NCBI RefSeq assembly: GCF_900112085.1
Contig: NZ_FOJY01000002.1
Coordinates: 62,001 to 126,000 of the forward strand
Source: Acetitomaculum ruminis DSM 5522
GTDB taxonomy: Bacteria > Bacillota > Clostridia > Lachnospirales > Lachnospiraceae
Length of the DNA stretch: 64,000 bases
Direction of reading: 5' to 3'
The position numbers were made by a program, and so were the translations under genes. Below, one piece after another: positions 54,900 to 62,385 of this stretch; the stretch's first letter is position 1; each line of letters begins with the position of its first letter. The notes under the pieces are model-generated. The model had not been told where the DNA came from and ran no database searches. It saw only the letters and a list, made by a program, of their open reading frames with translations.

Positions 54900-54928
54900 A
54901 TCTTACAATACATTAGTTTTGTTGTCAA
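54900..54928 (-). promoter_or_regulatory. Promoter of modABC
   Basis: Minus strand TTGACA (54928-54923), 17-bp spacer, TAAGAT (54905-54900). The -35 overlaps a TTGTTGT half-site (plus strand 54919-54925) that also forms the inverted repeat at 55100-55115. Confidence 0.8.
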
Positions 54929-55099
54929 GATTCTATTTTAGTTTTTTATTAATTTAATAGCTTGATTTTCGTACAGTTTATTTAACCATTTATCATTTAT
55001 TTTACTTATGTTTAATACATTTATATCGCTTTTATTTTATGTTAATATATAATAAAAATATAATAACCTACACTGATATCAAACAAATTGTATTCCTAA

Positions 55100-55115
55100 T
55101 TGTTGTACACAACAA
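55100..55115. promoter_or_regulatory. Candidate operator of the mod regulator
   Basis: Inverted repeat TTGTTGT, AC, ACAACAA, directly before AGATTGACA. The half-site and the following CAAGATT also occur at the mod -35 region (54919-54932). Confidence 0.45.
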
Positions 55116-55273
55116 GATTGACACATACCAAATTATAAAATAGTTCTGTTATGTAGGAAATATAAAAACAATTGATAATATATTTGTCATAAAAAAAACT
55201 ATAAAAAAACAAATAAATCGTGTATAATATGTATTGATTGTAATTGAATTAAAAAGACAAAACGGAGGTAACA

Positions 55274-56272
55274 ATGGACAATCTATATACCCCACAGGAG
55301 ATTGCTGATCTTCTAAAAATCAAAAAAAATACTGTCTACGAGTTGATTAAACGTGGCGAAATCAAAGCGACAAAAATTGGTAAGCAGTTTAGAATAAGTC
55401 AAGAAAATCTTAATGATTATCTTAAACAACCTGCTGACATCACTCCTGCACCTCAAAATGTCTCTCAGACATATTCAAAGGTTTACCATTCAGCACAATC
55501 ATCCAGTTTTACCAATATTTCAGGTGATACAAGACATTCAACATCAGGTCTTTCTGATCTTGGCCTTATTTTATGCGGTCAGGATCAAATACTTGATTCA
55601 CTTTCATCACATATTGAAGCTAGTCCATTAGGTGGTTTAACTTTCAGGTCTTATATGGGTAGCTACAATGCACTAAATGCCTTGTATTTAAGAAAGGTTC
55701 ATGTTTCAACCGCCCATTTATGGGACGAAGCTACAAACAGCTATAACCTTCCTTTTATATCACATCTTGTACCTGGAACAAGATGTATCGTTATTCACCT
55801 TGTTAAAAGAGTGGAGGGATTTTACATTTTAAAAGGAAATCCTAAATTATTTTCAGGATTTGATGACCTGACAAGAGATGATATTACTTTTGTAAGCAGA
55901 GAAAGAGGAAGTGGTGCAAGGATTCTTGCAGATGCACATCTTTACAAAAGAAATATCAATCCCCTAAATATAAAAGGATATGGTCACGAAGTTATGAGTC
56001 ATATTAACTCAGCGGCGGCAGTTTCATCAGGAATTGCTGACGTTGCCATAGGAATTGAAAATGTTTTACCACAATTTCCAAACCTTGATTTTATCCCTAT
56101 TCAAGAGGAAAGTCTTGATTTGGTATTTCTTGAAGAAAGTCTTTCTCTTCCTTCCATTATGACGATGATTTCCATTATCAGATCTGATAATTTCAAAAAA
56201 GAGCTTTCAGTTATGAATGGATACAATGTTGAAGGTCTTGGAGAAGTACTTATGGGCGAAATTCCATTTTAA
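55274..56272 (+). CDS. One-component regulator: excisionase-type HTH plus PBP-like ligand domain
   Basis: A 332-residue regulator. Residues 1-55 are a MerR/excisionase-type helix-turn-helix (YTPQEIADLLKIKKNTVYELI, in two parts YTPQEIADLLK and KNTVYELIKRG). After a Ser/Gln-rich linker, residues 100-320 are a periplasmic-binding-like domain (SHIEASPLGGLTF, VSRERGSGARIL, DVAIGIENVLPQF), the PF12727 type. Such proteins next to modABC sense molybdate or tungstate and control uptake; this assignment is by context and family. Start has GGAGG 7 nt upstream. Divergent from modA. Confidence 0.87.
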   Translation: MDNLYTPQEIADLLKIKKNTVYELIKRGEIKATKIGKQFRISQENLNDYLKQPADITPAPQNVSQTYSKVYHSAQSSSFTNISGDTRHSTSGLSDLGLILCGQDQILDSLSSHIEASPLGGLTFRSYMGSYNALNALYLRKVHVSTAHLWDEATNSYNLPFISHLVPGTRCIVIHLVKRVEGFYILKGNPKLFSGFDDLTRDDITFVSRERGSGARILADAHLYKRNINPLNIKGYGHEVMSHINSAAAVSSGIADVAIGIENVLPQFPNLDFIPIQEESLDLVFLEESLSLPSIMTMISIIRSDNFKKELSVMNGYNVEGLGEVLMGEIPF

Positions 56273-56300
56273 ATAATAAGTATTTTTTCTATATAAAATA

Positions 56301-56354
56301 AAACAGATTATTATTTAATTTAAGTTTTTTGCTTTTATCAATAATAATCTGTTT
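56301..56354. terminator. Bidirectional terminator between regulator and gpsA
   Basis: AAACAGATTATTATT (56301-56315) pairs with AATAATAATCTGTTT (56340-56354) and is bordered by A- and T-runs, serving two convergent genes. Confidence 0.8.
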
Positions 56355-56364
56355 TTTAATTTAT

Positions 56365-57378
56365 TTAGTCACGCCAAACAGCTGAAGTGTGTTCGCTTTT
56401 TTTTCCCCTTAGCATAAGATCTTTAACAGCATCTTTTGCAGGTTTATCATCAAATAATATTTTCTCAACTTCTGATACTATCGGCATTGCAATTCCATAT
56501 TTTTCTGATAGTTTTACAGCGGCTTTTGTACAATAAACACCTTCAACTATCATTTTTACTTCTTCCATGGCTTCTTTTGCCGTGTAGCCTTTTCCGATAA
56601 GTATTCCGGCTCTTCTGTTTCTAGAATGCATACTTGCACAGGTTACTATTAAGTCTCCTATTCCTGACAAACCATAAAATGTCTCCGGAGCTCCTCCCAT
56701 TTTTACTCCCAATCTGGAAATTTCAGCAATTCCCCTGGTAATAAGTGCGGCTTTTGAGTTATCTCCATATCCCAGACCATCAGCCATTCCCGCAGCCAAT
56801 GCTATTACATTTTTCAATGATGCACCTATTTCTATTCCAAGAATATCCGGATTTGTATATACTCTGAACACTTCATTCATAAATATATTCTGAATATATT
56901 CTGCAGTTTTCTTTGTTTTAGCACCTGCCACACATGAAGTCGGTATTCTTCTTCCTACTTCTTCTGCATGACTTGGTCCGGATAAAACTGCTACATCTGC
57001 ATTTTTTATCTCATCTTCTATTACTTCACTAAGGGTCATAAGCGTACTTTCTTCTATACCCTTTGCAACATTTACTATTATCTGTCCATCTTTTACATAT
57101 TGAGCCATTTGATGAGCCGTAGACCTTGTAAATTTAGATGGAACAGCCAATACTACAAGTTCTTTCTCTTTTAATGCTTCTTCAAGGTTCTTAGTAGCCT
57201 TTACATTTTCAGGAATTTTTACCCCCGGAAGCTTCTCCGGATTTTCCCTGTCATTATTAATCATGTCTACTTCATATTCCAACGCGGACCACATGGTAAC
57301 ATCATGTCCATTATCCGCCAGTAATATTGCTAAAGCCTCACCCCAGCTTCCTGCTCCTATAACTGAAACTTCTGCCAT
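56365..57378 (-). CDS. gpsA: Glycerol-3-phosphate dehydrogenase (NAD(P)+)
   Basis: A 337-residue soluble dehydrogenase supplying glycerol-3-phosphate for lipids. N-terminal Rossmann GAGSWGEALA, AVPSKFTR, the catalytic Lys region IGASLKNVIALAAG and GLSGIGDLIVTCAS are present. It follows plsY, which uses its product, with 3 nt between them; der is upstream. This der-plsY-gpsA order is common in Clostridia. Start has AGGGGG. Confidence 0.97.
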   Translation of the reverse strand: MAEVSVIGAGSWGEALAILLADNGHDVTMWSALEYEVDMINNDRENPEKLPGVKIPENVKATKNLEEALKEKELVVLAVPSKFTRSTAHQMAQYVKDGQIIVNVAKGIEESTLMTLSEVIEDEIKNADVAVLSGPSHAEEVGRRIPTSCVAGAKTKKTAEYIQNIFMNEVFRVYTNPDILGIEIGASLKNVIALAAGMADGLGYGDNSKAALITRGIAEISRLGVKMGGAPETFYGLSGIGDLIVTCASMHSRNRRAGILIGKGYTAKEAMEEVKMIVEGVYCTKAAVKLSEKYGIAMPIVSEVEKILFDDKPAKDAVKDLMLRGKKSEHTSAVWRD

Positions 57379-57381
57379 AAA

Positions 57382-58032
57382 TTATTCCCCCTGACTGTGT
57401 TTACTTAAATTCAATTTATTTTCTGTACCATTCAGTAATTTTTTAATGTTTCCTCTATGCTTAAATATAATAATCAACATTAATATTACAGTTATGGCAA
57501 TTATTTCATATAAATATTCATTACTTACATCTAAATAACCGTTAAATCCGGCAATCGTAACAACTATTGTTAAAAGAATAGTTGCTGTCAGCGATGCTAA
57601 AGAAACATATTTCGTAGTTAGTGATATAATTATAAATGTCAACATCATTAACAATGTAATTTTGGTATCTATTATAATCATAAGACCAGCTGTTGAAGCC
57701 ACTCCTTTTCCACCTTTAAAGTGAAGATAAAAAGGAAAGACATGACCTAAAACAGCACCTAATCCAGCATACATCTCCAAAACTCTTACATATGAATATC
57801 CAAGATTTTTAAATATTAATGAAACCAGTAATGCTGCCAATATTGCTTTTGCAAAATCTCCTAAAAAGGTAAGCAAACCAGCCTTAACACCAAATGTTCG
57901 CAGTGCATTAGTGGTACCTGCGTTTCCACTACCGTGTTCTCTAATATCTGTATTATGAATCTTTCCATAAATATATGATGTTTGGAACAATCCCAGTACA
58001 TAACCTATTCCGAGGCATATTAACCTTTCCAT
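57382..58032 (-). CDS. plsY: Acyl-phosphate:glycerol-3-phosphate acyltransferase
   Basis: A 216-residue membrane enzyme with five transmembrane helices. The three PlsY motifs are visible: SYIYGKIHNTDIREHGSGN (in outline), GNAGTTNALRTFG and KGGKGVAST. It acylates glycerol-3-phosphate from acyl-phosphate, the first step of phospholipid synthesis. It sits between der and gpsA with 2-3 nt gaps, one operon. AAAGGA lies about 13 nt before the ATG, a rather long spacing. Confidence 0.96.
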   Translation of the reverse strand: MERLICLGIGYVLGLFQTSYIYGKIHNTDIREHGSGNAGTTNALRTFGVKAGLLTFLGDFAKAILAALLVSLIFKNLGYSYVRVLEMYAGLGAVLGHVFPFYLHFKGGKGVASTAGLMIIIDTKITLLMMLTFIIISLTTKYVSLASLTATILLTIVVTIAGFNGYLDVSNEYLYEIIAITVILMLIIIFKHRGNIKKLLNGTENKLNLSKHSQGE

Positions 58033-58034
58033 CG

Positions 58035-59357
58035 CTACTTTTCAGTCCTTTCCCTGATTATAAATTTCAAAGGAGTTCCTTCGAATCCAAAAGCCTCTCT
58101 GATTTTATTTTCAAGATATCTTACATAAGAAAAATGCATTAGCTTTTTACTGTTTACAAATATTACAAATGTCGGAGGTTTAACTGCTACCTGAGTTACA
58201 TAGTATATCTTTAATCTTTTTCCTTTATCTGAAGGCGGTTGTACCATAGCGGTGGCTTCTGTAACAATTTCGTTTAAAACACCGGTCTGAATTCGTAATG
58301 TAGAATTTTCAATGACTGCATCAATCATATCAAACAATTTATAAACCCTTTGACCTGAAACTGCGGAAATAAATATAATCGGTGCATAAGGCATAAAAGA
58401 TAATATATTTTTAACATCATTTGTAAATTTTTTTACACTATTGTTATCTTTTTCTACTAAATCCCATTTATTAACAGCTATTATTGCTGCTTTTCCCTTT
58501 TCATGGGAAATACCTGCAATTTTAGCATCCTGCTCGGTGATACCCATGGAAGCATCTACCATAATAATTACCACATCTGCTTTATCTACAGCACTTACGG
58601 CACGTATGATACTATATCTTTCTAAATCTTCTTTTATTTTACTTTTTCTTCTAAGTCCTGCAGTATCGATGAAAAGATATTTTTTCTTGTTATATTTAAT
58701 CTCTGTGTCAATTGCATCTCTGGTTGTACCGGCAATATCTGATACTATGGTTCTTTTTTCTCCTGCTAATTTATTTACAAGAGATGATTTTCCAGCATTT
58801 GGTTTACCTATTACGGCAACTTTAGGTCTGTCATCATCCTCATCTAAAACAGAATAATCAGGAAAATGCTCAACAACTTTATCAAGCATATCTCCAATTC
58901 CAAGCTTACCGGCTGCTGAAATCGGAAGGGGATCACCTATTCCAAGATTATAAAATTCATAAACATCCGGCATGTATTTATCAAAATCATCTACTTTATT
59001 TACCACTAAAACAACAGGTTTCTTTGAACGCCTTAACATATCGGCAACCTTTGAATCAGAATCCACAAGACCATCTCTTACATTTACCATAAAAATGATG
59101 ACATCTGCTGTGTCAATGGCAATCTGAGCCTGTTCTCTCATTTGTGAAAGTATAATATCTTTGCTGTCCGGCTCGATACCTCCTGTATCTATAAGTATAA
59201 AATCGTGGTTAAGCCACTCTACATCTGCATAAATCCTATCCCTTGTAACACCGGGAGTATCTTTAACTATAGAGATTCGCTCGCCTGCCAGCTTGTTAAA
59301 AAGCAAGGATTTTCCTACATTAGGTCTTCCTACGATAGCCACAACCGGTCTGCTCAT
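58035..59357 (-). CDS. der: Ribosome-assembly GTPase Der (EngA)
   Basis: A 440-residue tandem-GTPase: first G domain GRPNVGKS (residues 9-16) with DTPG and NKVD, second G domain GKPNAGKSS (about residue 184) with DTAG and NKWD, and a C-terminal KH-like domain ending in [14 protein letters not shown]. It acts late in 50S subunit assembly. The ATG at 59357 has GGAGG 8 nt upstream; the ATG at 59372 would overlap that site. Confidence 0.97.
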   Translation of the reverse strand: MSRPVVAIVGRPNVGKSLLFNKLAGERISIVKDTPGVTRDRIYADVEWLNHDFILIDTGGIEPDSKDIILSQMREQAQIAIDTADVIIFMVNVRDGLVDSDSKVADMLRRSKKPVVLVVNKVDDFDKYMPDVYEFYNLGIGDPLPISAAGKLGIGDMLDKVVEHFPDYSVLDEDDDRPKVAVIGKPNAGKSSLVNKLAGEKRTIVSDIAGTTRDAIDTEIKYNKKKYLFIDTAGLRRKSKIKEDLERYSIIRAVSAVDKADVVIIMVDASMGITEQDAKIAGISHEKGKAAIIAVNKWDLVEKDNNSVKKFTNDVKNILSFMPYAPIIFISAVSGQRVYKLFDMIDAVIENSTLRIQTGVLNEIVTEATAMVQPPSDKGKRLKIYYVTQVAVKPPTFVIFVNSKKLMHFSYVRYLENKIREAFGFEGTPLKFIIRERTEK

Positions 59358-59439
59358 TATCTCTTCCTCCATTTCTGTTATCTTTAATACATCATATATC
59401 TGTTATCTGATTTTCGTTTTTTATGTTTGAAAAATTTTA

Positions 59440-60756
59440 CTAAAATACGGTAAAAGCATCAAGTAATGCCTGCCCGCTTGATTTTACAATATAAGGCTTT
59501 ACTTGTAAAGCGTTTTGTATATCATCAATTGTTACATCATCAAGGAAAATATCCTCGTCACTTTTTAACATGGTATCCGGTATTAATAACCTTTCTCCCA
59601 GTTTTAAATCCTTTATCTGATTTATAATATCTTTGCCTGTTATAAGCCCTGCTACGGTGATTTTTTCACCAAAAAAATCATTTTTTATACAATATGGATT
59701 TACTTTTATATTGGGATATTTTTCATTTAACATAGCAATAAGTTCTTTAATAAACGGGAAATATAAAACTCCTGTTACAAGAGATATCTCATGACTGTCA
59801 TCTGATGCCTTTCTGTTTTTTAATGCTTCAGTAAATTCTTCATAGAGAAGTCTGGCCATTCCCACTCCGTTTTCCAACTGAATATAACCATCATAGCTTT
59901 CTTCCTTTGGGAACTCTTTATCTGCTAAAATATACCATTCGTCCGATGCATGGATAAAATGGGTATTAAATTTATCCATATAGTATTTCTGCCATTTAGC
60001 CACTGTTTCTATTAATTTTACAGCATCTGACTTGTTAAAAGATTCCAGTTTATAAAGTTTATCTCTATACTTTGTAAGTCCAACAGGAACTATGGAAACA
60101 CTTCTTAGATATGGCATATATTGTCCCAAATCTTCAATGGTTTTTTCAAGTTCTTCTCCATCATTTACTCCTTTACACAAAACAATCTGCCCATTCATTT
60201 CAATGCCTGCTTCATAAAACTTTTTCACTTTTGCCAATGCTTTTCCTGCTTTTTTATTGTTTAACATTTTACATCTTAATTCTTCATTTGTAGTATGAAA
60301 AGAAATGTTTATAGGTGCAAGATTATAGGCAATAATTCTATCTATATCCTTATCTGACATATTGGTCAATGTGACATAATTTCCCTGTAAAAAAGATAAT
60401 CTTGAATCATCATCTTTAAAATAAAGGGTTTCTCTCATCCCTTCAGGCATCTGATCTATAAAACAAAATATACATTTATTGGAACATGACTTATAATCAT
60501 CCATTAGTCCGTTTTCAAATATGATTCCTAAATCTTCATCATATTCTTTTTCTATATCAAGTTCCCATTCTTCTCCGTTTTTCTTCTTTATTAAAACAGT
60601 GATAGTATCATTTGTAATCTGATATTGGTAATCGAATATATCTTCAATCTCTTTACCGTTTATACTTAATAGAATATCCCCTGCTTCAATCTCCATTTCT
60701 TCTGCAATGGAACCTGCCACTACTCCATCTATATGATGAACTGCTTTCTTATTCAT
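59440..60756 (-). CDS. DUF512 radical SAM protein with PDZ domain
   Basis: A 438-residue protein: N-terminal PDZ-like domain (residues 1-60, VVAGSIAEEMEIEAGDILLSINGKE in outline), a radical SAM-like Cys cluster in CSNKCIFCFIDQ (about residue 92), then the DUF512 region (GVNDGEELEKTI, VPVGLTKYRDKLY, FIHASDEWYILA). It is nearly universal beside der in Clostridia. The reaction is unknown; Fe-S cluster binding is expected. Start follows GGAGG. Confidence 0.92.
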   Translation of the reverse strand: MNKKAVHHIDGVVAGSIAEEMEIEAGDILLSINGKEIEDIFDYQYQITNDTITVLIKKKNGEEWELDIEKEYDEDLGIIFENGLMDDYKSCSNKCIFCFIDQMPEGMRETLYFKDDDSRLSFLQGNYVTLTNMSDKDIDRIIAYNLAPINISFHTTNEELRCKMLNNKKAGKALAKVKKFYEAGIEMNGQIVLCKGVNDGEELEKTIEDLGQYMPYLRSVSIVPVGLTKYRDKLYKLESFNKSDAVKLIETVAKWQKYYMDKFNTHFIHASDEWYILADKEFPKEESYDGYIQLENGVGMARLLYEEFTEALKNRKASDDSHEISLVTGVLYFPFIKELIAMLNEKYPNIKVNPYCIKNDFFGEKITVAGLITGKDIINQIKDLKLGERLLIPDTMLKSDEDIFLDDVTIDDIQNALQVKPYIVKSSGQALLDAFTVF

Positions 60757-60830
60757 GCTTCCTCCGTTTAAATCTATAAATTAAATCTTCCTTCGTAAAA
60801 ATAAATAAAAATTTTAAATTAATCTAAAAA

Positions 60831-61682
60831 TTATGCCAATGAAATAAATGCTCCAAGATTTCCCCTTTTTCCCCCTGTTGCCCTGTGAGAAAAAAGAATA
60901 TCTTTATTTTGACAAGTGCAAATATCCGTTATTTCTATATTTTCTTCTAATAATCCTGACTCTAAAAGATTGTATTTATTAGCCAGCCATAAGTCCAGTA
61001 AATATTTTCCGTTTTCTTTTTTTTCAAACAATTTATTCAGTATTTTTTCTGAATAAACTTTCGAAAACTCATCATATAAATCATGGCTTACTTCATAACA
61101 TTCTTTACAAATAGACGGACCAATACCGGCTATTATATTATCTTTGTTACAGTAAAATTCCTTTTCCATTATTTCTACAGCCTTTTTTCCAATTTTTTTC
61201 ACCGTACCACGCCATCCGGAATGAATGATCCCTATACAATTTTTCTCCGGGTCAAATAAAAAAACAGGAACACAATCTGCAAAAAATCCTGCAAGTAATA
61301 TTCCCTTTTGATTACATATAAGACCGTCAACATCGTCATAATCAAGCTCTTTTGTTACGCCTTTTCCTTTATCACCGACAGTAACAATTCTTATGTTATC
61401 TGTGTGTGTCTGTTTTGAGCAGACAATGTCTCCTTCATGCATTCCAAAAGTATCAGCCACTCTTTTGAAATTTTCATAAACACTTTCTTTTTTATCTCCC
61501 CTTGTAAAGCTTAAATTAAGGGTAGAAAATTCATTTTCACTAACTCCGCCCAGTCTTGTAGTGAATCCATGTTTAACTCTACCCGTATTTTCTAAATTAT
61601 TAAATTTTAACAAGGGAACCTTTCCGGATTCATCCAGAATCATTCCTTTTTTATTATAAATATCATTTCTTATTAACTTCAT
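60831..61682 (-). CDS. pgeF: Laccase-domain protein (YfiH/PgeF purine nucleosidase-like)
   Basis: A 283-residue copper-oxidase-like (COG1496) protein. Metal or catalytic ligands read as His in KQTHTDNI, Cys in FADCVPVFLFD and His in IIHSGWRGTVKK. Members of this family act as polyphenol oxidases or purine nucleoside phosphorylases, or edit peptidoglycan precursors in E. coli. Length is typical. It lies between DUF512 and yraN genes on one strand. Confidence 0.9.
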   Translation of the reverse strand: MKLIRNDIYNKKGMILDESGKVPLLKFNNLENTGRVKHGFTTRLGGVSENEFSTLNLSFTRGDKKESVYENFKRVADTFGMHEGDIVCSKQTHTDNIRIVTVGDKGKGVTKELDYDDVDGLICNQKGILLAGFFADCVPVFLFDPEKNCIGIIHSGWRGTVKKIGKKAVEIMEKEFYCNKDNIIAGIGPSICKECYEVSHDLYDEFSKVYSEKILNKLFEKKENGKYLLDLWLANKYNLLESGLLEENIEITDICTCQNKDILFSHRATGGKRGNLGAFISLA

Positions 61683-61709
61683 TTTATTTTCCTTTTATTC
61701 ATGGGTTTA

Positions 61710-62069
61710 TCAGATAACAAAATCAAAAGCATTTTCAATATGTTTAATTTTACCTTCTGTATAAATCGCAACTACATCAAATCTACAGGGAGTAGTATCA
61801 TCTATCCCTTTTTTTATATAATAAAACATTGCTGTTTTAGAAATCTGTTTTTGCTTTTTATAATTAACTGCCTCTAATGGGTCTCCATATTTTTTGTTAT
61901 TTCTGAATTTACATTCAACAAAAACATAAGTCTCACCGGATTTTGCCACAAGGTCAATTTCTCCGCTTTTTCCCATTCGGAAATTTCTGTCTAATATCAA
62001 ATATCCCTTGGATTCAAGATATGCAGCCGCTTTTATTTCATTTTCAGACCCCACCTTACGCGTATTAAT
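61710..62069 (-). CDS. yraN: YraN/UPF0102 family nuclease-like protein, apparent ATT start
   Basis: A 119-residue protein with a predicted restriction-endonuclease-like fold: GEIDLVAKSGETYVFVECKFR holds the D-ExK active site in two parts (EIDLV and FVECKFR). Family members begin M-N-x-R-K-V-G; here the matching codons are ATT AAT ACG CGT AAG GTG, and AGGAGG lies exactly 8 nt before the ATT at 62069. The next common start, GTG at 62054, has no ribosome binding site. ATT initiation is rare and is known for infC. The function is unsettled (DNA uptake or Holliday-junction-like nuclease proposals). Confidence 0.88.
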   Translation of the reverse strand: MNTRKVGSENEIKAAAYLESKGYLILDRNFRMGKSGEIDLVAKSGETYVFVECKFRNNKKYGDPLEAVNYKKQKQISKTAMFYYIKKGIDDTTPCRFDVVAIYTEGKIKHIENAFDFVI

Positions 62070-62081
62070 ATCGATTTCCTC

Positions 62082-62369
62082 CTATTCTTTAGAATCAAGT
62101 TTTGACTTTAAGGTTTCCATATCCTCAACAAATACCAATACCTGGGCAACAGCCTTGTATAGTTCAGGCGGAATCATTTCGCCTATTTCCAGGGCAGAAA
62201 GAGTCGCCGCAAGCTTTTCATCTTTGTAGGTAGGCACATTCTCCTTGTCTGCTTCTTCTATTATCTTTTCGGCAATATGCCCCTTTCCAGATGCCACCAC
62301 AACCGGTGCCGCATCGTCTTTTCCATATCTTAAGGCAACTGCCATTTTATTTAATGTCCTGTTTTCCAT
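62082..62369 (-). CDS. FlhB C-terminal-domain-like small protein
   Basis: A 95-residue protein like the cytosolic C-terminal domain of the flagellar export switch FlhB (EscU/YscU family), as B. subtilis YlqH: VALRYGKDDAAPVVVASGKG, then EADKENVPTYKDEKLA and the IPPELYKAVAQVLVFV helix. It lacks the self-cleaving NPTH motif and the membrane part. In B. subtilis a homologue can replace part of FlhB function. Adjacent FliK-like gene supports a flagellar export role. Confidence 0.88.
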   Translation of the reverse strand: MENRTLNKMAVALRYGKDDAAPVVVASGKGHIAEKIIEEADKENVPTYKDEKLAATLSALEIGEMIPPELYKAVAQVLVFVEDMETLKSKLDSKE

Positions 62370-62385
62370 TTATATCCACATCCCA

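Larger units (their letters stand above)
54828..55273. other. 446-bp divergent regulatory spacer of the mod locus
   Basis: No ORF. It holds the mod promoter (54900-54928), an inverted repeat at 55100-55115, a TTGACA at 55118-55123 and a TATAAT at 55223-55228, 50 bp before the regulator ATG. Very AT-rich elsewhere. Confidence 0.6.
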
